Source of the DNA: Xylocopa sonorina
Lineage: Eukaryota; Arthropoda; Insecta; Hymenoptera; Apidae
Length of the DNA stretch: 64,000 nt
Reading direction: 5' to 3'
NCBI RefSeq assembly: GCF_050948175.1
Contig: NW_027490118.1
Coordinates: 496,001 to 560,000, forward strand
Within the stretch, counting starts at the first letter, position 1, and each line of letters begins with the position of its first letter. The notes beneath the pieces were generated by a model. The model saw only the letters and a list, made by a program, of their open reading frames with translations, did no database searches and was not told the DNA's origin. Positions 10,166 through 20,690 of this stretch are shown one piece after another. The position numbers and the translations under genes are program-made.

Positions 10166-12511
10166 TTAACCCTTTTGCTACGGCAGTCCGTTCCGCGGGT
10201 GTAGCGCTACTGAACGGGGCACCGCGCCCTGCGGTGTGCACATTGCGCATCTATATACTCCGATGTTCGTACTTACGTCTTGCAATGTCACTTTCGATTT
10301 CTCTTGTATATATACTTTTTTGAGAGTTATGTATCAACTTTTTCGTCATACTATTTGAAAAACATAAAAATGAGTATATTTTGAGTATTCAGAAATTTAT
10401 ATATTAAAAAATTTTACTGTTATTATAAAAAGAAGTACAGTTAAGTTATTGAGATATCAAATTATTCGTTAATTCTTAGTAATGCAACTCAGTATGATAA
10501 ATTCTAAAGCTAGGTTCCACGCAGAGTCCAACATTACATTATTTGTGTTTACGGTTTTTTCTCCGTGGCTCATACAGTGAAGGAAAATTCCGTTCCGTTA
10601 GCCGTAATGGATTGTTGTTACCTCTTTGATGATGATAAGAAATATTCATATGATAATTTTTCAATATTTTTTGGACTATATTCAGATGAAATTTGGTCAT
10701 AGGTATGGGCTTTCTTGTGTTATTCTTCTAAAGACAATATGCATTCCATACCTGTATGTTCAGTAAATGAAAAAATATTGACGGTACCATTTTAGAAATT
10801 TCCGTGTCGAAGTTATAGTGCTTATCACCATGTCTGCTTTGTCAACACAACCCATACAATTATCATAGTCAGTGACGCATATGGGATTTTGAATAATTTT
10901 CTTTCCTCCATGTCTAACAACCGTTGCACTCTCTGAAGTATGCATAGTGGGTAGCTTATATACTTCTTTTTTATCCAGCCATTTCACAACTAATAAATTT
11001 TTAGTTGACCGAGAAGATGCCTCTCCTTTTTTCAGTGTATCAGTAATCTTTGGTATTTCCTGTCGCTTTTCTGCTACGTCCCGCACGCATTTGTATAATT
11101 ATTATATAGTAAATTAAACAAGGCTGGACTTGAGTACCAATTATCTAGGTAAACTATATGTTCCTTCGCCAGATAGAGCGCCCCTAGGGCTTCCACTATC
11201 GCTTCCGATTTTCCAATTTTCTTATTTTGGCTGTTGATTATACTCGATGACCCGGCGTAAGTAATAAGATCTTGTGCAAAATCAGTTCAACAATCACAAA
11301 CAATACATGATTTTATTCCAAATCTACGTCTTTTCGAAGGAATGTATTGATTGAATGAAAGCCACTCTTTATATAGAAGCAAACTTTCATCGATGCATAA
11401 TTTTTTGTAAGGATAGAATGATTGGCTGAAATTTTTTAGGAGCATATCAACTATGTTCCTTATTTTATATAATTTATCATTGGTATATGAGATATCTTGG
11501 TTGAAATGTAGCATCAATAGCAATTTAAAATAGCGGTCTCCAGGCACAATCTCAGCAAAAATATCACTACGCAGGCGTTTGTCTACACTCCAGTATTCCC
11601 CTAAGGACAACTTCTTGTTGCGTGTCATTAGAAATGCCACAGCAAAAAAGCAGTATATTTTGGATTACGTTGTCGGTTCACCATATCTCATATTATTGTT
11701 ATTTTTTTTACCAATAGTCATTTGCTTCATTTACAATAAATTGCACAAACTCGTCTGAAACAGAGAGTTCAAAGTAATATATTGCTTTTCCTGATCTGCT
11801 AATGTTTGGTATAATTCCTGTATTTTCTGGGGTAAATGGATATAACTTACGGATGAATGCGTTTGACGTCCAGGAATCGCAATCGTCGTTATTGTCTCCC
11901 TCATTGTTCTCCACTTCTGAGTCTGAGGAATTACATATATACCCTCCTTTTTGTGCTGAGTGAAATTATCTTCGTTTTCACTTTCTGTATCATTTACGTA
12001 ATCAGTTAATCCAACAAAAAATTGAATTTTTTTTAACTCCTTCCAGAAGTTCTAAGAAGGGTGCAAATAAAGTTTAAAAAACAAATTTTACGCAAACCAA
12101 CAACTAAAATTTTTAGATAAACATTTATAACCTCAAAATTTACCTCATTTGTAAAAGTCGACAATAATCTATTCAACCTACATATTGTCCAAGTTATATC
12201 TATTCAAGAGAGATATTATACTATAATCCCTGTGTGTTATTATAGTTTTCGGCCTTACAAATACTTCGTATGCCGAATATGTGCTTAGCAGAATTTAGTA
12301 CACTACGATCCACTAGATTCAAAAGATATTCTACCGATACGATAGACACTGATTTATCAACGGAGTCAGCATAGGTGAGCACGAGGTACCGACTATAGTC
12401 GGCACGCGTACCCACAGTATGTCTCGCTAACATCGACTATAGCCGCCATCCGTACCCACAGCACTTATTGTGACCGCCAAATATAGATGGTGTCCGTAGT
12501 GAAAGGGTTAA
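10166..12511 (-). mobile_element. piggyBac-like DNA transposon pB1 with TTAA target duplication
   Basis: TTAA at 10166-10169 and 12508-12511 frames a 2338-bp element. The ends read CCCTTTTGCTACGG (left) and, in reverse complement, CCCTTTCACTACGG (right), which are matching terminal inverted repeats. Both sides outside are satellite. The transposase is on the minus strand and broken. Near the right end (12360-12500) there are repeated GACTATAG-type sub-terminal boxes. Same family as pB2 and pB3. Confidence 0.92.
10500..11940 (-). pseudogene. piggyBac transposase remnant (pB1)
   Basis: Three frame-separated pieces. 11708-11914 is an acidic N-terminal region (NNEGDNNDD). 11287-11640 is the DDE_Tnp_1_7-type core with LSLGEYWSVDKRLRSDIFA, GDRYFKLL, LHFNQD and CIDESLLLYKE (first catalytic Asp). 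10760-11086 contains KKGEASSRSTKNLLVVKWLDKKEV and GCVDKADMV (last catalytic Asp). Relative to pB2, about 55 nt are missing around 10555-10560, removing most of the C-terminal cysteine-rich domain needed for end binding. Non-functional. Confidence 0.85.
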
Positions 12512-13988
12512 ACAGTTCAATGTAAGTAAGTAGATTGTAAAGCTCTATGCATCGCATTACGCTTATTTGCTTCTACACTTCAAAAGAATGTGATTCCTAC
12601 ACTTCCTCGCAAAAGGGATTAAGTTTTTAGATGTATACTTTTCGACGCAACATCATGTAAACCCTACACTCCCTTGTAGAGGGATAGCATTAAAACATGC
12701 TTCTACCCGTCAAAAGAATGTGGTTTCTACACTCCCTTGCAAGAGCATAGCATTTCTAGATGCACAACGCGTCGATACAATAGAGTTCGAATACTTCATT
12801 CAACGTGATGACGCATCTCGTTCCAATGTTTAATGTAATATTCAATTCAACGCGTTATTTTTATCTCTTGTACACTTCAAACGAATGTGAACGCTACACT
12901 CCGTTGCAGAAGGATAGCTTTTTAAGGTGCTTTTACCCTTCAAAAGTATATGTATCCTGCACTTCCTTCCAAAGCGTTTCTAGATGCACAACGTGTCCAT
13001 CCAATAGAGTTCGAATACTTAATTCAACGCGATGTCGCAACTCATTTCAATTTTTAATGTAACATGTAATATTCAATTCAACGCGTTATTTTTATCGCTT
13101 GTACACTTCAAACGAATGTGAAGCCCACACACCGTCGCAGAAGGATAGCATTTTAAGATGCTCCTACTCATCAAAAGAATGTGTGTCATACACTTCTTCG
13201 CGAAAGCATAGCGTTTCGAGATGCACAACATATCGTTGCAATAGAGGTCGAATACTTCATCCAACGCGATATCACATCTAACATCAATGTTTAATGTAAG
13301 ATGTAATACTCAATACAACGCGCTAAGTTTATCTCTTCTACACTTCAGAAGAATCTGAAACCTACCCTCCCTTGGTGAGGGATAGCGTTTGAAGATTATT
13401 CTGCCCATAAGAAGAATGTGGTTTCTACACTTCCTTGCTAAGGCATAGTGTTTCTAGATGCACTACATTTCGATGCAATAGATTTCAAATACTTCATTCA
13501 ACGTGGTGTCGCATCTCATTTCAATGTTTCATGATAGGATGTAGTATTCAATGCAACGCGTTATGTACATCTCGTCAACACATCAGCAGAATGTAGGTTC
13601 CACACTTCGTTGCTACGGAATACCGTTTATAGATGTCTACGTATCGAAGCGATAGAATTCTATTGCTTCATAAAACGCGATATCGCACTTAATTTCTATG
13701 TCCCATGATAAGATGTAATATCAAATGCAACGCGTTAGGTACATCTCGTTCACACTTCAAAGGAGTGTAAAGCCCACACTTCCGAAGCTAAGGAATAGCT
13801 TTCCTAGATGTCTACATATCGAAGCAATAGAGTTCTAATGATTCTTAAAACGCGATATCGCATCTCATTTCTATGCCTCATGATAAGAAGTAATGTTCTA
13901 TCCAAAGCGTTATGTATATCTCGTCAACACTTCAGAGGAATGTAAAGCCCACACTTCCTTGCTACGGAATTGCGTTCCTAGATCGCGG
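12512..13988 (+). repeat. Satellite array block 3, ~235-bp units changing to ~175-bp units
   Basis: Units marked by the TTCAA-TGCAACGCG box lie at about 12835, 13065, 13302 and 13541 (spacing 230-239), then about 13715 and 13890 (spacing ~175). The longer units contain a second copy of the 'ACACTTC...AAAAGAATGTG...CCTTGC...GGATAGC' section, that is a ~60-bp internal duplication. ORFs in this block are incidental. Confidence 0.85.
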
Positions 13989-14334
13989 TGACTCCTAAGC
14001 TTGATGACGTAATATCAAACGTTGAGTGTCGGCGGCTTTTTTTATGACTCGAAGCAAAGCAAACGCCACTGGCACCTTCCAAATAGACGGCCGACGGCGT
14101 GAACGGAATAAACGCGCTTAATAAGGAGAACTAAAGAACATGTTCAAACATAGGCGGTCGCCTGACGGCAGCCGCGTTCTTTAATAGCCAAACCTACACC
14201 GGATAGTAGAACGTGCCCGTTGTCTAAGTCGCATTATTCACAGTCAAGTACCCAACGGTACGGGTTTAGGTTTGGCTGGTAAAGAATTGCGCCCGAGATT
14301 GACAGCAAAATGCAAATGTCGAACCGGCAGTTAG
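13989..14334. other. Unassigned sequence with an inverted repeat
   Basis: No ORF of note. An imperfect inverted repeat has arms TTCTTTAATAGCCAAACCTA (about 14180) and TAGGTTTGGCTGGTAAAGAA (about 14270), enclosing ~75 nt. The satellite stops sharply at about 13988. I cannot assign this to a known family. Its position before the spacer and 18S fragment allows, but does not prove, a ribosomal intergenic origin. Confidence 0.5.
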
Positions 14335-14605
14335 TTTGAAAAAATTCCCACCGAGAATTAAAGTTCGTACATGGACGGTAGTTTGAAAAAAAATTCCTAC
14401 CGTGAGTTAAAGTTCGTACATTGACGGTAGTTTGAAAAAAAAATTCCTACCAAGAGTTAAAGTTCGTACATTGATGGTAGTTCGAAAAAAAATGCCGAGC
14501 GAGAGTTAATAATCGTACATTGACGATAATTTGAAAAAAAAAAAATGCCGAGCGAGAGTTAGAAATCGTTCGCGGTACCTTAAAAAAGTTCCGAGAGGGA
14601 GTTAA
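14335..14605 (+). repeat. ~49-bp tandem array, about six copies
   Basis: Units start near 14335, 14382, 14431, 14481, 14530 and 14577. Each has TTTGAAAAAAA, then ATTCCTACC or ATGCCGAGC, GAGTTAAAG and TTCGTACATTGACGGTAG. In the early units GGTAG...CTACC flanks the A-run and can form a small hairpin. Later units swap CTACC for CGAGC, losing the pairing. Confidence 0.85.
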
Positions 14606-15749
14606 TATTCCCACCCAGTGATAGGGATGGACCGTGGGATTTAGAAAATTTTCGGGACGAAAAAATTCAATCGTGTTCATTCGCTACTTTCTCGTTAATT
14701 AAACCGTTGACCTGTATATTTTTTTTGAAAAACCTTAATAAAATCTATTGATTGCACTTACCATCGCATTGTTTAATCGAATTAATTATTTTTAACCGTT
14801 TGGAAACGATACTTCCGGAGGGTTTTTGCAATTTGTCGATACTTTTTATTTATAAACAAATAGTTTTTTTTTCATAATATTGCTTAATTTAATAGTAGCA
14901 ATCGATCGTACGTGTTAGATTTTCGATATTTCTTTTCTTTCGTTTTTTTGAATTTTGCAACTGCTTTTTTTCTATGTTCCGATCGATTAAATTTTGTTAT
15001 ATTTTGAAAATACGTTTATTAATCAATGTCTAATAGGTCTACACAATCTCCGTGCATAAAAGTTCAACGTTAATAGGACTTTATACTTGTGTTTACCGCG
15101 CGACTAAGTTACAACGATCTCTCCGGACGATCCGTTGTCGCGCAAGTTTACCACCGTAAGCGCTCGTGCGTTAGCCCGCGCGGCGCCGGCCTGCCGTTTC
15201 GTATCTGTAAGGAGACTCGTCGGCTCGAGCCGGGCGTCCGGAGTAGCGCTCGGGCCCGTGGCTATACTATGACTTCGGTTGAGAAGCAGTCCTCGAGAAT
15301 ACGTTCTCGACTGCTCTGTGCCGTGTCAGTGATCGAATTTTTCTCCACACTGCATGGCCACGGGTCGGAGTCTTTGACCGAATGTCCCATATGTGGCGAG
15401 CGTCGTAAGGCGGTGTTGGTGACCTTTTATGCGAGTTTTTCAAACTCGGGTATAAATTGTACCACCCTTGCATCAATTCTGGAACTTTGGAATCCGAGTT
15501 CTCGGACTAACAAATTTTAAAAATAACGAAATAAAAAAATGGACGTGACAAAGTGTACGAATTGTCCAGTACGCTAAGATAGCGTGAATTTATATATACC
15601 TATCCAGTCACCAAAAAGGTAAAATGCTAAAGTGCTAAAATACAGGAAAAGCCCGAATAATATAAGTTGACCATAACACTAAAACATATATATAACACAA
15701 AGAACCATAAAAATGAAACCGTCCGAACGAAAATTTCCTGAGCACGAAC
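14606..15749. other. Unassigned sequence with a GC-rich island and one ORF
   Basis: AT-rich to about 15060, then a CpG-rich island (about 15090-15470) preceded by an ATAAAAG-like box near 15055. A 143-codon plus-strand ORF (15089-15520) shows ECPICGERRK, a single CxxC pair, but no family I recognise. It could be an LTR or leader of an unidentified element, or ribosomal spacer. I do not claim a gene. Confidence 0.4.
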
Positions 15750-16726
15750 CCGTTAAGGGGACGGATGGTATATGGCATTTACGACACAAATATGTTGTTG
15801 CAGCCAGAGCAGGCTCGATACGAACTTCCAAAAGGTGTCCCGTGTCGATTGCACAGCGCGCACTTTATACACGCCAACTCGCCTGCGATGGGCGAGATAC
15901 AAAATATACTTCAGCGTGACACAATTGTACGCGCTTGCCCATCGTCGATGCCCGGCATGTTCTCGCAAGACATGTTCGTGCTACAGACGATGGTAAAGGT
16001 CTAAGAGCATGTTCTCTGTACGCGCTATTTCAATGCCCAGCGTGAAAGAGATATCCGTGCTTTCGGTGATCATTAACTGCCCAGCGTGAAGATTGCATAC
16101 GCGCTTGCATCGTCGATGCCCAGTATGTTCTCGCAAGAGATGTCCGTGCTATAGACGATTAAAGGTATATATCTCTCAAAAAATCAGCGTGAAAATTGTA
16201 TACGCGCTTCCTCGTTGATGCACGTCGATGGTCTCGCGAGAGATCTCCGTGCGGTAGACGATGTATATTTCAACACGAAGTGTATACGCGCTTCCTCGAC
16301 CGGTTCAGTTGGAAGGCATATAAGATCTTTTACATTGAAATCCACAACAAATGAGAACTGTACGATTCGAATGGGGAGGGTGCAATACCTCGGCGAAATT
16401 GGTTGAAGTTATGTGTTTTCGACGTAGCGTATTGTCACCGAAATAAATAATATGCTCGAACGAGATCCGAAAGAGATCCGTTAGCCGCATCCACTGCACT
16501 GACGATAACAAAGTTATGTGAACGATGTTCATGAACATAACTAAACGGTATCGCCGTTCACGAACGAGCGATACCGATATATATATATGCCACTACATAT
16601 GATATAATGCGATTTGTATCGTCGATCGGTGTCTCGGAGAGAACCGACGACGTTTGGAGGAACTGCTATGAACGATGTGACGATGGTGAGAGAAAGTAAA
16701 GAGGAGGAGTAACGAATAGTCCGGTT
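15750..16726 (+). other. Putative ribosomal intergenic/external transcribed spacer with sub-repeats
   Basis: Directly upstream of the 18S start. Imperfect sub-repeats of GCGTGAA-ATTGTATACGCGCTT followed by CATCGTCGATGCCC and CTCGCAAGAGATGTCCGTGC occur near 15913, 16079, 16189 and (partial) 16275. Repeated spacer units before 18S are normal for insect rDNA. Identification rests on position plus repeat structure, since spacers are not conserved. ORFs here are incidental. Confidence 0.6.
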
Positions 16727-17560
16727 CCCTGGTTGATCCTGCCAGTAGTCATATGCTTGTCTCAAAGATTAAGCATGTTTCAGTACATACCGAAATAATA
16801 CACGAAATTACTTGGATAACTGTGTTAATTCTAGAGCTAATACATGCAAATCAGAATTCCGACCAGAGATGGGAGAAATACTTTTATTAGATCAAAACCA
16901 ATCGGCGGCGTACGGTTCGTCCGTGCGTCCATCGTCTGCTTTGGTGACTCTGAGTAACCCACAGCTGATCGCACGGTCATTTAGCACCGGCGACGAATCT
17001 TTCAAATGTCTGCCTTATCAACTGTCGATGGTAGGTTCCGCGCCTACCATGGTTGTAACGGGTAACGGGGAATCAGGGTTCGATTCCGGAGAGGGAGCCT
17101 GAGAAACAGCTACCACATCCAAGGAAGGTAGCAGGCGCGCAAATTACCCACTCCCAGCACGGGGAGGTAGTGAAGAAAAATAACGATACGGGACTCATCC
17201 GAGGCCCCGTAATCGGAATGAGTACACTTTAATTCCTTTAGCAAGGATCAATTGGAGGGCAAGTCTGGTGCCAGCAGCCGCAGTAATTCCAGCTCCACTA
17301 GCGTATATTAAAGTTGTTGCGGTTAAAAAGCTCGTAGTTGAATCTGTGTGTCACAGTGCTGGTTCACCGCTCGCGGTGTCTAATTGGCATTATGTGATAC
17401 GTCCTACCGGTGGGCTTAGCTCCTTCGGGGGCGGTCCAACAGACATCCCATCGCGGTGCTCTTCATTGAGTGTCGAGGTGGGCCGGTACGTTTACTTAGA
17501 AAAATTAGAGTGCTTAAAGCAGGCTATCTTCGCCTGAAGACAATGTGCCTGGATATTGGT
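16727..17560 (+). pseudogene. Truncated 18S rRNA pseudogene
   Basis: Recognisable from the 5' end (CTGGTTGATCCTGCCAGTAG at 16729) through GTTCGATTCCGGAGAGGGAG, GGTGCCAGCAGCCGC (17269) and GTATATTAAAGTTGTTGCGG, to GCTTAAAGCAGGCTATCTTC near 17530. The order is that of metazoan 18S, but only the first ~45% is present. The universal AAGCCATGCATGT box is shortened to AAGCATGT, a stretch (~65 nt) is missing between about 16798 and 16806, and substitutions lie in otherwise invariant positions (GCCGCAGTAATTCC rather than GCCGCGGTAATTCC). It stops in the central variable region. A dispersed, non-functional fragment, not an active rDNA unit. Confidence 0.92.
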
Positions 17561-17915
17561 GAATATCGATGGGCGAGCCGTCGCTCTTGCCGACTTCTTC
17601 CGATGGGCTACTTTTCTCGTTTTTCTTTCTTCTCGTAAACGCGTGGATAGTGCTGCAGAGGTTCGCTCTGATTGCTGACTCGTTGCCGTGTGTCGACGGA
17701 TCGGAGCGGCGAGGCGTTAACGGTGAAGCTCCACTTATATATCCTAACCTAAATCCGACCCTCTCGAATTTCACACCAACCTCGTATAACTTAAACCTTA
17801 AAATCAAACCCTGTATAACTTGAACCTTAAAATCAAACCCCGTATAACTTGAACCCAAAATAACTTGAACCTAATATAACTTGAACCTCATCTTATAAAA
17901 CCAAACCTAAAACTA
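17561..17915. other. Junction sequence and ~31-bp repeats
   Basis: Unassigned to about 17740. Then 17785-17885 holds tandem imperfect units based on GTATAACTTGAACCTTAAAA and TCAAACCC, about 31 bp long at first and shortening to ~18 bp. No gene. Confidence 0.55.
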
Positions 17916-17958
17916 GTCTAACCTAACCCAACCTAACCTAACCCAACCTAACCTAACT
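17916..17958 (-). repeat. CCTAA (TTAGG) tract abutting the 3' end of LINE A1
   Basis: About eight CCTAA or CCCAA units, ending a few bases before the poly-T that is the reverse-complemented poly(A) tail of A1 (17965-17973). In element orientation the tail is followed by TTAAGTTAGGTTAGGTTGGG. Confidence 0.85.
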
Positions 17959-17964
17959 TAATAC

Positions 17965-18712
17965 TTTTTTTTTAACGTGGGGAAATCCTCATGGATCCCC
18001 CGGAGCTAGGGAACTCCGGGGGTATGCCGGACTCTTACCGGCTAAAACCCCACGGTGACCTTACTCGGCGCTGCTGAGAGGGGACCAGGAACTCTTGACG
18101 AACACATCCGGTCTCCTCCCGCGCCGGGGTCCTCCATGGTGACTTGGAGGACCCCCTTCCCGAAGGGGAGTGTGGTCGACGAAACATACTCCCCCATTCG
18201 AGGAATGAGCGATGGCTGGGTCACACAGCTACCGCTCCCGCCCCGGGGGACGCGTGCAATGATTGGTACGATCCCCCAATCGTACCGACCGCGACTCCCG
18301 GACGACGCCCGTGCAAATACGTGGGGCACGACAAAAGCGGTCCACCCCGCACGGGCGTCGTCGAGGCCTCGGGCCAGGCTTGGCCCGGAGTGACTGGGTG
18401 CCCCGGGTGCGTCAGACTCGATACCACAACGCGACAAATGCCGAATCGTGGCCCCTGAGGCGTAACGGCCACCATCATGGCCCGCAGGCGCGGAGGAGGT
18501 GACGAAGTTCCGCCCTCCGAAGGGTTCTTGGGAGTGACTTCCACCCGAAGGTGGAAGCCCCCCCCCCCCCCCCCCACCCGTGAGGCGGAACGGGGCAAAC
18601 GTCTACGACGCCGACCCCGTAGGCGACGTCGACCGGGCAGGGATTGCTCGCTAACCCGCTCGGCGGCCACCTTCGCAACCATGACCTCCTCGCAAAAGGA
18701 GGTCATGGCCTG
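17965..18712 (-). other. 3' UTR and poly(A) tail of LINE A1
   Basis: Shared almost base for base with A3 (22482-22993) and A2 (36369-~37100), which defines family A. It ends in element orientation with CCCCACGTTAAAAAAA. It contains an 18-base poly-C run in plus orientation (18558-18575) at a position also poly-C in A2 (36962-36978). ORFs in this GC-rich stretch are shadows. Confidence 0.85.
17997..18022 (-). other. Conserved 3'-terminal stem-loop of LINE family A
   Basis: Arms CCCCCGGAG (17997-18005) and CTCCGGGGG (18014-18022): 9 perfect base pairs around an 8-nt loop, ~25 nt before the tail. The same stem is present in A3, and in A2 with pairing largely kept despite changes. A 3' structure next to the tail is a plausible reverse-transcriptase recognition element (inference). 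Confidence 0.7.
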
Positions 18713-20690
18713 CTAGACGCTCCCGCGACCAAGCATCCCCGAAAGGATGCTCGGCAACGAGAGGTCCGGACCCACCTCCGCCGCTAACACCCGATGCGGC
18801 ACCTCCCAGGCTGGACACTCCTGAAGAATGTGCCGCGCGAGTCCTCCGCGGTGCCACAATGGTGGCAGCGCGCGATCGCCTCGCATCCGATTCGGCACAG
18901 GTACTGACCGAAACAACCATGGCCGGTCAGTACCTGTGTGGCTCGAAACGTCAGCCGCCTGCTGCTACGACCTACCCATCTATCTAGAATGGGCAGGATC
19001 GCCCCGACGGTCCAATGGTTGCCGTGACGAGACAAGTCGCCCCGCCACTTTTACATGGTGGACCGCCGGGCCTGGAGCCTAAGCTCGTCCCGACATAACA
19101 TCTCCCCTGGTGGGGTTGTGTCCTGACGCTCGAGACGAAGACGCGCCAAGGGTGGTAGACTCGCCAGGGTGGTAGCCGCCTCATAGGACACCGTACAATA
19201 CCCCTCTATAACGCCTATGGCTGCGCGTCGCCATTCCCGTCGGAGGAGCATCAGGCTCCTCCGGCTCGCCGACAGTGCGTCGACTCAAACGGGGGCACCG
19301 TACAGTGCCACACTCCTCACTACACCACAGTAGAGGCGGCGCACCCGCTCGTCTGCACCGCCAAGGTTGGGCATGATACGATTCAAATGAGTCACGAGTT
19401 TGCCCAACCTGACGGCCAGACGAGCGAAGTGCGGGACGAAACTCCAGGAGCCGTCCAGGTAGATACCAAGATATTTAATTTCCTGGGCCACCTGGACGTC
19501 GGACGACCTGATCCTCACCAGACATGGAGCTGAAGTGCCCCTCCTACGAGGACGGAAACAGACTACTTCCGTCTTCTGAGGGGACAACTCCAACCCCATG
19601 TCCCGAATCCGCGAGGCGATGGCCGCAACAGCGACCTCCGCTCGACGGATGGTCCGCCCCAAGTCCCTGCCAGTGGCTAACACCGTTGTGTCGTCGGCGT
19701 AACATGTGAGATGTACGCCAACCGGCAGGGAGACCCGCAGAGCCGCGTCGTACCCTAGATTCCACAGAAGTGAGCCCAAGACGGACCCTTCGGGTACTCC
19801 ACGGCTTATGTCACGCCTGACAAACCCACCGCGGCCACCGTAAACGATGGCCCTGTCCCGGAGGTAATCACCAACCACCATCCGCAAGTAGAGGGGCACC
19901 TCGTGACGTTCGAGGGCCCCGCGGATGGCCGCCCAGGAGAGGGAATTAAATGCATTTTGTATATCCAAGGATATTGCAAGAGCAATCCCCCCCCCCCCCC
20001 CCTAGACGTGGCCGAGTCTGAGAGGGACTTGACGCTCGAGATCGCGTCTACGGTCGACCGTCCCTCCCGGAAGCCGAACTGGCACTCGGCCAGGTCGGGT
20101 CCTACACGAGACAGGTGCTGGACAAGGCGACGCTGAACGATACGCTCAAAGAGCTTAGCCACCTCGTCCAGCAACACGATGAGCCTGTAGGCGAAGCGGG
20201 CCTGTTGTCCTTCTTGAGGAGAATCATCCGTCCACACTTCCACCGAAGTGGAATCGTCCCCGTCTGGAGGCAGGCATTAAAGAGCCTGCACAGCCGGGGA
20301 CCGAGGACGCTGAGTGCCATGACTCAGGCGCGGCCAGGTATGCCGTCAGGGCCGGGGGCGGTGTTACGCTCCCCCATGCGTCTGACGGCATAGGCCAGCT
20401 CCTCCCCGGACACCTCCAGCTCCTGTGACCATAAGGCATGGTCGGTGGTATGAGCGGGGGCCGACACCTCCCCAGAAGGGAACAGGGTGCCGACCACCCG
20501 CTCCAGGAGCGGAGGGTCCATCGTCTCCGTGAGTGGAGGCGCCCATGGACGTAATTTGTCCATGACAAGTTTATACGGGCGCCCCCACGGATCTTCACGG
20601 AGCTTCGAGAGGAGTCCGTCCCAGACCCTGAGCCTTGGCACTCCTGATGGCCAGCTGCAGCTGTTTCGTAAGTGTACGATAATCAGCATA
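18713..20690 (-). pseudogene. LINE A1 ORF2: reverse transcriptase and C-terminal zinc domain
   Basis: Order on the minus strand: thumb and C-terminus at 18713-19250 with CHHCGTAEDS (Cys-rich knuckle typical of R1-clade ORF2), RT core at 19285-19968, N-terminal RT pieces at 20102-20690. In the 227-codon core, DIQNAFNSL at residues 2-10 carries the motif A Asp, RGVPEGSVLG at 56-65 is motif B (Q to E change), and CYADDTTVLA at 89-98 is the catalytic YADD box. An expanded G-run (plus-strand C-run 19987-20002) just before motif A and other indels break the frame. It would prime reverse transcription at a nicked chromosomal target. Confidence 0.88.

Noticed and set aside
12805..13281. Short ORFs with repeated Tyr/Thr/Ser/Cys patterns
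   Set aside because: They follow the satellite units and repeat with its period, so they are not genes. The same applies to ORFs in 52.6-54.2 and 61.4-61.8 kb.
16812..17102. 96-codon ORF and neighbours
   Set aside because: Lies within the 18S rRNA pseudogene.
18042..19250. Many overlapping ORFs of 60-160 codons on both strands
   Set aside because: They lie in the GC-rich 3' UTR and ORF2 C-terminus of LINE A1. Only the minus-strand frames with the CHHC knuckle and RT motifs match the family; the rest are GC-driven shadows, repeated in A2 and A3.
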